A stretch of DNA of 64,000 nucleotides from an uncultured Pirellulaceae bacterium (GTDB lineage: Bacteria > Planctomycetota > Planctomycetia > Pirellulales > Pirellulaceae). The DNA is taken from positions 1-64,000 of the forward strand of contig CALHPU010000064.1 of assembly GCA_938036435.1 (NCBI GenBank), read 5' to 3'. A program made the position numbers and the translations under genes. Shown one piece after another: positions 1-8,149 of this stretch (position 1 is the first letter of the stretch; each line of letters opens with the position of its first letter). The notes below the pieces were generated by a model. The model was not told where the DNA came from, ran no database searches, and worked only from the letters and a program-made list of their open reading frames with translations.

Positions 1-2
1 AG

Positions 3-363
3 TGGAGGCGGCGGGATTTGAACCCGCGTCCCGCGATGATTCCACGATAGCATCTACGTGTGTAGTCGTTCATTTAAATTTCGCCTGACTAACCGAGCAA
101 CGACACCCTGATCTTCAGACTAGACAAGAACTTTGTTTAACAGCAAGCGTGCTCGACGTGACCTGCTGCGATCTGGAATTGATGACCAGCATTCAAGGCT
201 CTCCAGCGAAGCCTATCAGCCGGGGCAACCTATTTCTAGGCAGCCATTGCGAAAGAGTTATCTTCTGCAATTAAGGTTTTGATCAGATTTTTACGTGGCC
301 TTCTGATCAACCACGACACGCCACCATTGCTTCCTACAGTCCGGTCGATTCCAATTCGCCCCC
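3..363 (-). ncRNA. ssrA: tmRNA (transfer-messenger RNA), one-piece
   Basis: tmRNA rescues stalled ribosomes and tags the unfinished peptide for proteolysis. On the minus strand the RNA starts GGGGGCGAATTGG near 363 and ends with a T-arm (GGGTTCAAATCCC-type) and GCCTCCA at 3. The ends pair as a tRNA-like acceptor stem (GGGGGC with GCCUCC, one G-U). CCA is not encoded, because the bases after the discriminator A read CT. The internal reading frame at 268..236 codes for the tag AEDNSFAMAA followed by UAG. The hydrophobic AMAA end fits known tags. The RNA is not permuted. A small part of the 3' flank is cut by the window edge, but the gene itself looks complete. Confidence 0.95.
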
Positions 364-392
364 TGCTGTGTCAGTAATTGACACACAGACTA

Positions 393-398
393 ATTATA
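393..398 (-). promoter_or_regulatory. ssrA: -10 box for the tmRNA gene
   Basis: On the minus strand a perfect TATAAT lies about 30 nt upstream of the mature tmRNA 5' end. A transcript starting about 7 nt below it would leave a leader of some 20 nt for RNase P to remove. I see no good -35 box, so the call rests on the -10 alone. Confidence 0.45.
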
Positions 399-454
399 CG
401 CCGCAAACCGCGCGAGGGAACCTTTCCCCCTGAACGCCGTGCAAATTAGCGCAT

Positions 455-490
455 AAAAAAGCAGCCGGTCAGCATCAACCGGCTGCTTTT
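455..490 (-). terminator. Rho-independent terminator of the Cys-rich gene
   Basis: A perfect 9-bp stem GCAGCCGGT/ACCGGCTGC with an 8-nt loop lies downstream of the minus-strand gene ending at 622. On the minus strand it is followed by a run of six T. A TTTT run on the plus side makes it potentially bidirectional, but no plus-strand gene ends here. Confidence 0.8.
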
Positions 491-621
491 CTTATCTCGA
501 TGCCCAAACGCGATCTTGGGCAAACTTGTCTCTTACTCAATATCTCTCTCGTTCAAGGTCTTTAGGCTTGAACACTGTTTTTTTCCAAGCCGATCGGGTG
601 TGAATCCGACCTGTCGGAAAA

Positions 622-1065
622 TTAGCCATTGCAACCGCAGTCAGCCGCTGGTGCTGCTTCGATCACTGACTCATACCCGACATCCATAGATGCTTCGCAA
701 CCGCATGGTGCTGGCTCAGGAGCCGCATCGCATCCGCATGGCTCTGGAGCAGGTGCACCGCAACCGCATCCACCGCGAGAACGAAGACCGCCTAATAGAC
801 CCTTGAGTCCACCGCATGGCTCGCGGTCAACCAAACCCAATTTTGCGCCAGTGACGCAAACGCGATCGATCGACAGCTTGCGACGAGAACAGCCGCAAGC
901 GTCTGTAGTGCACTTCAGGGAAATCTGCGGTAGGCTACGTTGAACTGGGACGAATCCCAAACGCTTCTGTGGTGCGTTGCACGCTGGTGCACAATCACAA
1001 CATTGAGCAGAAGCAGGTACGGCGAATGCCAAACAAACAAAAGCAGAAAGAACAAACTTAAACAT
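622..1065 (-). CDS. Secreted Cys-rich small protein of unknown function
   Basis: 147 aa with a clear Sec signal peptide (MFKFVLSAFVCLAFAVPASA, cleavage likely after ASA). The mature part is rich in Cys in pairs and CGC triplets (QCCDC, CGCG, PCGCDA, PCGCEA, DCGCNG) with an Ala/Pro/Glu-rich C-terminal third. The short repeats EPCGC/APCGC suggest expansion of a metal- or disulfide-forming motif. I recognise no domain and infer only export. GGAGAGG stands about 7 nt before the ATG, supporting the start. It is transcribed alone and followed by a good terminator. Function might be metal binding or a cell-wall role, given the Cys-rich walls of planctomycetes, but this is a guess. Confidence 0.75.
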   Translation of the reverse strand: MFKFVLSAFVCLAFAVPASAQCCDCAPACNAPQKRLGFVPVQRSLPQISLKCTTDACGCSRRKLSIDRVCVTGAKLGLVDREPCGGLKGLLGGLRSRGGCGCGAPAPEPCGCDAAPEPAPCGCEASMDVGYESVIEAAPAADCGCNG

Positions 1066-1526
1066 GTATCACCTCTCCAGGAGTTTTTGAATTACTCAAC
1101 AGCCGAAAATTGAAAGTGTCGTACTCAAAGTTGTGTAAGCGACGGTTGTTAGGCAATTCGGTAAATTGTGTGATTTGGAAACGGACTTCCAAACCAACGT
1201 CGAATGTCTGGATAAAGTTAGGTCACCGCTAGGAAAGTGCTGGGGAAATTCAGACAAATTCACCTCCGTTTTGTTTTTTGTAACGACAAAATGCCTAAAT
1301 TGGACCTAGACAGAATTTTTTGGATTTGGCTAAAGTCGAATCAAGACGCTCGATACCCATTCTCGTGACTAGGGAATAGAAACCTGTGACATTACGGCTT
1401 TCCTCGGGTCGTGCGAACTCCCCACGCGCTTGCTGCCCTTATATAATTAGAGACCAAGCGAAATTGAATTAGCACGAAACGACCTTTGTTACGGCCGATT
1501 GTTGTCTCCAAGAGGAGTAAGCCGAA
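1066..1526. other. Divergent intergenic region, no gene seen
   Basis: This 460-bp region lies between the minus-strand Cys-rich gene and the plus-strand yraN-like gene and should hold both promoters. A TATAAT lies at 1442-1447 on the plus strand, about 80 nt before the yraN-like start, but without a recognisable -35 box. I see no conserved ORF, RNA gene or repeat. Confidence 0.4.
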
Positions 1527-2075
1527 TTGTTGCGGATTTGGAATACCATCCAACGAGTCGATCAACGCATTGACTCCATTTCTTTTCCGGGGCTCGAGCG
1601 TCGTCTAGTCACCGCTAAACAATGGATGCGTAGTTTGTTCTGGCGAGCGGCTCTTTGTCCGGCGATGGTGAAACTTTACGATGCAAGGATACCCTTGGAT
1701 GGTCTGGGGCCATTGGGCGAACGAGAGGCCGAACGTTTCTTGCTGCGCCAAGGAATGATCATTCTGTTTCGCGGCTATCAGGACCGTGTTGGTGAGGTCG
1801 ATCTGATCGCGGTCGATCGACGCTCGATAGTATTTGTGGAAGTCAAAACACGTTCCAGCGATATCGCAGGCGAACCCGAGGACGCCGTCGACGAGGGCAA
1901 GCAAACGAAGCTGACCAAAACGGCGATAGGGTTTTTGAAGTGGCATCGGTTGACCGAGTACCCGGCGCGTTTTGATGTGGTGGCGATTCGCTGGCCGGAA
2001 ACTTCCGACACGCCCCAGATCAAGCACTATGTCAACGCCTTTGAACCGGTTGGGGAATTTCAGTTTTTCTCCTAG
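1527..2075 (+). CDS. YraN / UPF0102 family protein (putative endonuclease fold)
   Basis: 182 aa. Residues about 70-165 match the UPF0102/YraN family: GEREAERFLLRQG, then GEVDLIAVDRRSIVFVEVKTR. This is the E/D...D...ExK signature of the restriction-endonuclease-like fold. Family members are often assigned to Holliday-junction or recombination-linked nucleases, but the role is poorly established. The first 60 residues are an extension not usual in the family. The start is TTG at 1527 with GAGGAG about 10 nt upstream; a second TTG follows directly. The UAG stop is supplied by the first bases of the 131-bp MITE-like element that begins at 2072, so the insertion fixed the present C-terminus. Confidence 0.85.
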   Translation: MLRIWNTIQRVDQRIDSISFPGLERRLVTAKQWMRSLFWRAALCPAMVKLYDARIPLDGLGPLGEREAERFLLRQGMIILFRGYQDRVGEVDLIAVDRRSIVFVEVKTRSSDIAGEPEDAVDEGKQTKLTKTAIGFLKWHRLTEYPARFDVVAIRWPETSDTPQIKHYVNAFEPVGEFQFFS

Positions 2076-2202
2076 TGGTCTGTCAACATTTAATTTTAGG
2101 GTAGCTGGATTCGCCAGAATTCAGTTCAGCAGTATAAAACCGAAGTCTGGCGACTCCGGCTACGATGACACACTCTAACTTCCATCCCTGACAAACCACT
2201 AG
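2072..2202. mobile_element. MITE-like element, copy 1 (131 bp)
   Basis: Non-coding 131-bp unit bounded by inverted repeats CTAGTGGTCTGTCA and TGACAAACCACTAG (13 of 14 pair). Inside, GTAGCTGGATTCGCCAGA pairs with TCTGGCGACTCCGGCTAC, so the whole element can fold into a long hairpin. A copy with only two base differences lies at 9959-10089. CTAG at both ends may be part of the inverted repeat or a target duplication. No transposase is encoded, so mobilisation would have to be in trans. Confidence 0.8.
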
Positions 2203-2213
2203 AGGACGTTTTT

Positions 2214-2260
2214 AGAACCACGCAGTTTTAAGAACCACGCAGTTTTTAGAACCACGCAGT
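2214..2260. repeat. 17-bp tandem repeat, 2.8 copies
   Basis: The unit AGAACCACGCAGTTTTA occurs as two full and one partial copy just after the MITE-like element. Together with that element it fills most of the 2076-2470 gap between genes. I see nothing else in the gap. Confidence 0.75.
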
Positions 2261-2470
2261 AACGGTTGGCTTGCGCTATTGCGCTGAAATGTAGATCGCC
2301 CAGCTTGACAAAGTGAGCAAAGCTTCAGTGGTGCGATATCGGAAAGTGCTAGCGAGCGGTAGCGTAGATCTGGCTGGCTGGTGTAGGTCCTTACTGTTAA
2401 AAGAGGGTCTTCTTCCAAACAATCACATCACCAGACAATCCTAAGCATGGATGTTGAAGGAAAGATCAAG

Positions 2471-3454
2471 ATGATGGCGACCGCCCCGATGTTACGAAAA
2501 CGCACACCAAGCAACCTGAGCAAATTTATCACGGCAGCTTGCACGTTGCTTTTGGCGACAGCCCCTGCCCTGCTGTGGGCTCAGCAAGATTCAGAACAAG
2601 GTCCAGAGACGCGCGTTGCCGCCAATCCCGATCAACGGCGTCAGGCTGGAAATGGAATTCAATCAGCCCCTCAGGCGCCACCGGCTCAAACAGCGGCCGA
2701 AGAGAAATACCGCGATCAAATTCTCGATTACTGGGAGCAAAGCAGCGCACAGTACAAGAACTTTCGCTGTTCGTTTCGTCGATACACTTACGATTCGGCC
2801 GTGGTCAACTTTCGAGACCCTAAGTCCCAGCGACTTGCTGCAGCCGAAATCGCAACTGGCGAGATCTTTTTTGCGGCTCCCGAGCACGGGCGATATCAAA
2901 CCGAACAGATTTGGAATTTTGCGGCTCCCCCCCAACAGCCCGGGGCAGACGCCGATTATGAACTGGAAAAATCCGAGTCGGCTCAAACCAAATGGATCTG
3001 CGACGGACAAACGATCTACGAATTCGATTTCGGCCAGAAACGTCTTTACGAAACATTGATTCCCGAATCGATGCGTGGCCCGCAAGGTCTGGCGGCAAGT
3101 CCGATTCCGTTTTTGTTCGGTGCAAGGAAAGACGTTCTGCTGGAACGCTACTGGGTCCGAGTGATCACGCCGCGTGAAGTAGAAAACGAATATTGGTTGC
3201 AGGTTTTTCCCAAGCGTGCTCAAGACGCTCGGAACTACAGCAAGATCGAGATCATCATCGACCAAGAGGATTTTCTGCCCAAAGCAATGCGAATGTTCTC
3301 ATCCCAGTACAACCCGGCTAAAGGCAATTTCGCCCATATGAACTTCGAGTTTCAGGATCGTCGGGTCAATGGACTGTCTCTCGAAGGACTCTTTGGCCGT
3401 CCCTCAAAGCCAATCGGATGGACCCGTCAGAAACGCAGTTTTCTAGCAGAGTAG
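2471..3454 (+). CDS. Exported planctomycete protein, probably TIGR03009 family
   Basis: About 327 aa from the ATG at 2471. That start is preferred over 2447 because AAGG lies about 10 nt before it, while 2447 has no SD. An N-terminal hydrophobic stretch (FITAACTLLLATAPALLWA) is a signal peptide. After a Gln/Pro-rich linker, the EKYRDQILDYWEQSSAQYKNF... region with many aromatic residues and late WLQVFPKRAQDARNYSKIEI resembles the planctomycete TIGR03009 domain, which has a LolA/LppX-like half-barrel character. The role is unknown; lipid or lipoprotein handling in the periplasm is a family-level guess. The gene stands alone and is convergent with the rhomboid gene 34 bp away. Confidence 0.65.
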   Translation: MMATAPMLRKRTPSNLSKFITAACTLLLATAPALLWAQQDSEQGPETRVAANPDQRRQAGNGIQSAPQAPPAQTAAEEKYRDQILDYWEQSSAQYKNFRCSFRRYTYDSAVVNFRDPKSQRLAAAEIATGEIFFAAPEHGRYQTEQIWNFAAPPQQPGADADYELEKSESAQTKWICDGQTIYEFDFGQKRLYETLIPESMRGPQGLAASPIPFLFGARKDVLLERYWVRVITPREVENEYWLQVFPKRAQDARNYSKIEIIIDQEDFLPKAMRMFSSQYNPAKGNFAHMNFEFQDRRVNGLSLEGLFGRPSKPIGWTRQKRSFLAE

Positions 3455-3488
3455 CAGTAAAGCTAACGGCGATTGTCGGTCGTTGGGG

Positions 3489-4475
3489 TCAGTACTTCAG
3501 ATAAGCCATTACGACGCCGACCAGAAATCCAATGACATGACACCAATTGGCGACCTGGCCGACTAAGGGTACTGCTACCGGTAACATGCAAAATACCATA
3601 TAGCCAAGGAGAATCACCACGGTCATTTGAGGCAGAAAGAATCCACTCCTTGGGTCGCTGTATTGCTTTACGACGATGAAGCCAAACAGCCCAAAGACAA
3701 CGCCAGAGAGGCCGCCAAAGCTACTGATCAAAATGCCGCTGGGAAAATAGGGAGGTGAGCCTCCCATTCTAGCTGGCGCAACACCTTGGGCAAAATTTGA
3801 AAGTATCGCGATGGCGACGACCAAAATCGCCATCCAAATCGTTCCGTATCGTCCCTCGATCATGCGGCCAAACTGCAAGAACCACAACATGTTAAAAATG
3901 AAGTGAATAAAGCCGTAGTGGATAAATATCGGGGTCACCAGTCGCCAAATTTCCCCGCGCTGAATACTTGCCAACCGCAAGCTAAGTGAATCGCGGTCGT
4001 TTTGATATGCTTCTACCAGTTCCAATGATTGTGGTTGGTCGACGGCGACGAACTGTAACGCTCGGTTTGCCCCTTGCTCCCGTTGTGTTTCGTCTAAGTT
4101 AAAGTTGGTTACGATGGCTACAAGTAAACATAAGATCATCACGGTCTTGGTCATCGGGCCAGTCGGCGTGCCCATGCCACCGGACGAACGGGTGACTTTC
4201 ATCTGCTTGTTCTGAATCTCCCGCCGCTTTTTTTCCCGCTCGCGCAATATTTGGCTGGCTTGGCCAACTGCGGACGAGTATTTTGGATCGTCGGGATTCT
4301 TCAGAAATTCTTCGTACTGGCTAAGTGCTGTTTTGAAGTGGTCTTCCTCTTTGACCCAAATCTCCACCTTTCCGTCGTCGGCCGTTTCAATCTTGGTTTC
4401 GATTTCTTGGGTCAGCAGCCAAGCGGCGAAAGTGCCAACTTTTTTCTGACCTTCAGTAGCGCCAATTAGTCTCAT
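3489..4475 (-). CDS. Rhomboid intramembrane serine protease, GlpG-like
   Basis: 328 aa. The N-terminal 100 residues are soluble and resemble the cytosolic domain of GlpG (FLKNPDDPKY), followed by a basic linker (REREKKRREIQNKQ). The membrane core follows: WRLVTPIFIHYGFIHFIFNMLWF, GRMIEGRYG, then GGLSGVVFGLFG with the catalytic Ser, and CHVIGFLVGVV with the catalytic His. Such enzymes cleave single-pass substrates within the membrane. All key residues are present, so it should be active; its substrate is unknown. The ATG at 4475 follows a weak purine stretch. It is divergent from the GAF/HlyD gene. Confidence 0.92.
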   Translation of the reverse strand: MRLIGATEGQKKVGTFAAWLLTQEIETKIETADDGKVEIWVKEEDHFKTALSQYEEFLKNPDDPKYSSAVGQASQILREREKKRREIQNKQMKVTRSSGGMGTPTGPMTKTVMILCLLVAIVTNFNLDETQREQGANRALQFVAVDQPQSLELVEAYQNDRDSLSLRLASIQRGEIWRLVTPIFIHYGFIHFIFNMLWFLQFGRMIEGRYGTIWMAILVVAIAILSNFAQGVAPARMGGSPPYFPSGILISSFGGLSGVVFGLFGFIVVKQYSDPRSGFFLPQMTVVILLGYMVFCMLPVAVPLVGQVANWCHVIGFLVGVVMAYLKY

Positions 4476-4758
4476 GGTAGCAATATTTGGTGAGAGAAAG
4501 AGTAATAAGACACCGTTATATGGCGAATCGTTTGTTGAAAGAGATTCGACGCCAGCATCATGAACCGTTGACCGGGTGGCCGATTCCTATTGTCAAACCA
4601 AGTCAATTCAGGGAAAGTCCGCAGGGTTTGATCCTCGATTATCGCCGATAGTGGGGCCCGCTGTCCATCCGACGAAGGCGAGAACCGTCCCTCGGTCCAC
4701 CATTTTAACTTTGATCGATTTCGAGTTCCTTTCCAGTAACGGATCGCTCACGACGCCA

Positions 4759-7029
4759 ATGGCCAACGACTCTTCGCAATCTGATTCTTCGACTCCTGCT
4801 GACGCCGCTGACATGGTATTCGTTCCACCTAGCGCGCCGGCAAATACGGGAACGGCGTCTGAGCGCGAGCGGCGCAAAAATCGAACCGGCCACTCGTCCT
4901 CAGGCCAAGGCAACCAGCGTATTGACAAGCCAAGTAGCTCTGTTTCAGGCGATCCGAAGAGCTCGCCAGATGATAAGCTGGTCGATCAAACGAAGCAACA
5001 GATTCGGCAACTGGTAACAGAAATTTCTGAACTAGCGCGGACAGAATGTTCGGTGCAAGATTTTTACCAAGGGTTTTTGACGCGCACAACGGGTGCACTT
5101 GCATCTGATGGAGGAGCGATCTGGATTCGAGAATCCAACCAACAGCCTCTTAAGATTCACTACCACATCAATCTGAAACAGACGGTGTTGGCGAGCGATA
5201 CGGCCGCACAGAAGAAACACTCTGATCTTCTCAAACGTATTGTCGATGCGGGCGAACCGGAGGTAATCGCTCCCTATGCAGAAAGTTCAGATCCCAGTCA
5301 TGGCGGTAACCCCACCGACAAGCTATTGATTTTCGGGCCCATCGTTGTCAACCACGAGGTGATCGGGCTGGTTGAGATTCTACAGCGCCCCGGCGCCGGA
5401 CCAACAACGCAGCGCGGCTACCTTCGTTTTCTGATGCAGATGTGCGAACTGGCCAGTGAGTTTCTCACCAACGAGAAAATTCGATCTTTCCATGCTCAAC
5501 AATCAATGTGGGGAAAGTTCGATCAATTCGTTCAAGCGGTTTATGGAAGTCTCGATGCTTCCAAAACAGCCTTTTCGGTTGCAAATGAAGGGCGCCGAGT
5601 GATCGATTGCGATCGGGTGACTGTGTTGCTCGGCCGCGGGAATTCGATGAAAGTGCGATCGATCAGCGGTTTGGACTCGATCGAAAGACGCAGCGACCAA
5701 GTGAAACATTTGACTCGGCTTGGCCGTGCTGTGGTCAAGGGCCGATCAGCGCTGTGGTATGACGGCGTTAGCGCGACCGACGAGAATCTGCCACCGCAAA
5801 TTCAAGCCAAACTTCATCCGTACATCGATCGCTCGCACAGCAAATTGTTGGCGGTCATTCCGTTGTTTGCCGCCGTGCCAACAGACCCCGATTCCAATCT
5901 TGATCTAGGATTTGAGGCAAACGTTGTCGGGCGTTCGGGGCGGTCTGATCAACCTATCGGTGCGCTGGTTGTCGAACGACTGAAGGACGGGACGCTGACT
6001 GAAGACTTCAAGAAACGCGTAGAAGCCGTGGTTGGCCACTCCGAAGTCGCGCTGACCAATGCGATAGAGCACAACGCGATCTTCCTGATGCCATTGTGGA
6101 AGGCAATCGGTAAAGTGATGTCAGCCTTTCAAGGCGGCAACCTGCTTAAGACCATGTTTGTTTCCGGCATCGCCTTGGCTATGGGGTTGTGTTTGTGTTG
6201 GATTCCATGGCCGTTTTCTTTGGCCGCCAAAGGCGCTCTGATTCCAGAGGTGCAATCAGAAGTCTATGCTCAAAGTGCTGGCGTGATGGAAGAACTGTTT
6301 GTTTCTGACCAAGGCGATACCCCAGTGACACAAGGTCAAGTGCTCGCGCGGATGTCTAACAACGATCTGGCAGTTGCCATCGAGAACCTGCGCAACAGCA
6401 TCGTCGAGGCAGAGACGCGGCAAGCAATCAACGAAAGCCTACGCGCCCAAGACGATTTGTCCGAATACGAACGACAAACGATCGAGATCGAAATCGAACA
6501 GGCGCGGCAAGAGAAGATTGGGCTTCGCGAAGAACTAAAGCTGCGAGTGATAGAGAACAAACATCTCGAAGTCGTTGCTCCTGCAACGGGAATCGTGGTG
6601 AATTGGCAAGCTCGACAGAATCTGATTAATCGCCCGGTCGAGCGCGGCCAGAACTTGATGACGATCGTAGATCCAAATTCCAATTGGTTATTGGAGTTGG
6701 AGTTGCCTGAGCGCCGATTGGGGCATTTAATGGATGCGTTGACCAAATCGCGCGAACCATTACAGGTTACGTTTGCGATGGCATCGATGCCCAGCAAAGA
6801 GTTCAGCGGGCAATTGCACCTAGTGGATCATCAACTGGATGTTCACTCCGACCAAGGCAACACCTGTTTGGTACGAGTGGCATTTGACAATTCTGATCTT
6901 GAACCTGAAATGTTGCGAACGGGCACACGCGTCAACGCCTCGATCGCTTGCGGCACTTGCTCGATTGGCTACGCGATGTTCCACGAGGTCATCGAGACCG
7001 TTCAGGCCAAGTGGATGCTGTGGTTCTGA
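4759..7029 (+). CDS. Fusion of GAF domains with an HlyD-type membrane adaptor
   Basis: 756 aa from the ATG at 4759; the frame is open back to a GTG at 4576 and neither start has a good SD. A Ser/Pro-rich head is followed by two GAF-like modules (about residues 95-235 and 255-440), one membrane helix (MFVSGIALAMGLCLCW, about 465) and an HlyD/biotinyl-lipoyl part: GALIPEVQSEVYAQSAGVMEELFV, a Glu/Arg-rich coiled coil, APATGIVVNWQ, then a beta-barrel segment. HlyD proteins link inner-membrane exporters to the outer membrane. Here the cytosolic side carries sensor domains in place of a short tail. No transporter partner (RND, ABC or M50-type) lies next to it; the downstream gene is on the opposite strand. 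Confidence 0.85.
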   Translation: MANDSSQSDSSTPADAADMVFVPPSAPANTGTASERERRKNRTGHSSSGQGNQRIDKPSSSVSGDPKSSPDDKLVDQTKQQIRQLVTEISELARTECSVQDFYQGFLTRTTGALASDGGAIWIRESNQQPLKIHYHINLKQTVLASDTAAQKKHSDLLKRIVDAGEPEVIAPYAESSDPSHGGNPTDKLLIFGPIVVNHEVIGLVEILQRPGAGPTTQRGYLRFLMQMCELASEFLTNEKIRSFHAQQSMWGKFDQFVQAVYGSLDASKTAFSVANEGRRVIDCDRVTVLLGRGNSMKVRSISGLDSIERRSDQVKHLTRLGRAVVKGRSALWYDGVSATDENLPPQIQAKLHPYIDRSHSKLLAVIPLFAAVPTDPDSNLDLGFEANVVGRSGRSDQPIGALVVERLKDGTLTEDFKKRVEAVVGHSEVALTNAIEHNAIFLMPLWKAIGKVMSAFQGGNLLKTMFVSGIALAMGLCLCWIPWPFSLAAKGALIPEVQSEVYAQSAGVMEELFVSDQGDTPVTQGQVLARMSNNDLAVAIENLRNSIVEAETRQAINESLRAQDDLSEYERQTIEIEIEQARQEKIGLREELKLRVIENKHLEVVAPATGIVVNWQARQNLINRPVERGQNLMTIVDPNSNWLLELELPERRLGHLMDALTKSREPLQVTFAMASMPSKEFSGQLHLVDHQLDVHSDQGNTCLVRVAFDNSDLEPEMLRTGTRVNASIACGTCSIGYAMFHEVIETVQAKWMLWF

Positions 7030-7065
7030 TGGAAGCCCAAGCCACAAGCTTTGAATCTAGCTTTC

Positions 7066-7992
7066 TTATTCGGCCGGCATAAACTCGTTGTCGATCATCC
7101 AGTCAGTCAGACGATCTTTCCAAGTGCTGATCGATCTAAGTTTGGAACGTTGGCCCATGTTGAATCCGTGTCCACCTTTTGCGTAGAGGTGCATTTCTAC
7201 CGGGACTTTGGCAGTACGAAACTTGCCCAGCAAGTCGACGACGGCTTTAGAGGCACCTTGATCGTCGTTGGCTACCAGCATGAACGTTGGAGGCGCGGTA
7301 TCGGGAATGGCATCTGGTACTCCGAGATGCCCGGGGTAGATCAACACTTGGAAATTGGGCTGGCAACTAACGCGATCGATTGGATCAGAAGCGTCAGGGA
7401 TTCCCTCGTAGGAGTTGTAGGCTACTTCGGAGGCAACCTCGCCCCCGGCACTGAAGCCCACGATTCCAATTTTATCCGGATTAATTTTGTAGTCTGCCGC
7501 GTGAGCGCGTACCCATCGCATGGCCCGACGACCGTCGGCACGCGGATGTACGTCCAGTTTATAGGGTGAACCTTTTTCACGAGCCAGACGATATTTGATC
7601 ACGAACGCCGTCGCACCCAATCGCACAAAATACTCCGCCGGATCGCATCCCTCTGCGGTGTAAACCAGCATGCGGTGACCGCCGCCGGGAAAGATCACAA
7701 CGGCAGTTCCGTTGGATTTGTCAGCTGAAGGGCGGAAGACGGTAACGGATGGGTCGTGCACGTTCTTGACCCAATAGTCTTTGGCTTGCTCGGGTTCGTT
7801 TCTTCGTTCTACTGAATCCGGAGCCCCTTGCTCCCAGAGAGAGAATCGCTGGCCGGTGAGTTTGCCGGATTCCTGCGCCGCAGCGGTTTTGGTATCGGCA
7901 AAGATGGCGAGGCATAGCAAAGCCGTCGGCAAGATAAGTACAACGTTAAAGAACAGCTGAATTAGTGGGCGCGCGTGAGAAGATCTCATCAT
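7066..7992 (-). CDS. Secreted alpha/beta hydrolase (esterase, BD-FAE/acetyl-xylan type)
   Basis: 308 aa with an N-terminal signal peptide (LIQLFFNVVLILPTALLCLAIFA). The hydrolase signatures are oxyanion loop VVIFPGGGH, nucleophile GFSAGG, and late Asp (LVANDDQGA) and His (KGGHGFNMG), giving a complete Ser-Asp-His triad. This family removes acyl groups from plant or algal polysaccharides, but the substrate cannot be read from sequence. A paralogue with the same layout is at 36400-37377. The start at 7992 gives MMRSSHARP; internal alternatives are a few codons away. It is the last gene before a gap holding the HMA gene terminator. Confidence 0.85.
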   Translation of the reverse strand: MMRSSHARPLIQLFFNVVLILPTALLCLAIFADTKTAAAQESGKLTGQRFSLWEQGAPDSVERRNEPEQAKDYWVKNVHDPSVTVFRPSADKSNGTAVVIFPGGGHRMLVYTAEGCDPAEYFVRLGATAFVIKYRLAREKGSPYKLDVHPRADGRRAMRWVRAHAADYKINPDKIGIVGFSAGGEVASEVAYNSYEGIPDASDPIDRVSCQPNFQVLIYPGHLGVPDAIPDTAPPTFMLVANDDQGASKAVVDLLGKFRTAKVPVEMHLYAKGGHGFNMGQRSKLRSISTWKDRLTDWMIDNEFMPAE

Positions 7993-8080
7993 TGAAGCCT
8001 TGAATTGCAGTCGAGTCGAGTTGGTTGCGAATGTTTAGGCGCGCAAATAATTCGACTCGCACAAATCATCCAATGCGCAC

Positions 8081-8116
8081 TAAAAAACGGTCGCCCATTC
8101 CTGAGAAAGGGCGACC
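8081..8116 (-). terminator. Rho-independent terminator of the HMA gene
   Basis: A perfect 8-bp stem GGTCGCCC/GGGCGACC with a 12-nt loop is followed on the minus strand by GTTTTTTA. It lies 34 nt after the UAG at 8150 and not after the internal UGA at 8327, which suggests that the whole 8150-8530 frame is the transcribed gene. Confidence 0.85.
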
Positions 8117-8149
8117 GAATGTTTCGATATGGACTAATGTTCTTAAGTC

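Noticed and set aside
2539-3265. Several 70-200 codon ORFs over the TIGR03009-like gene
   Set aside because: Shadow frames; only 2471-3454 has a signal peptide and consistent composition.
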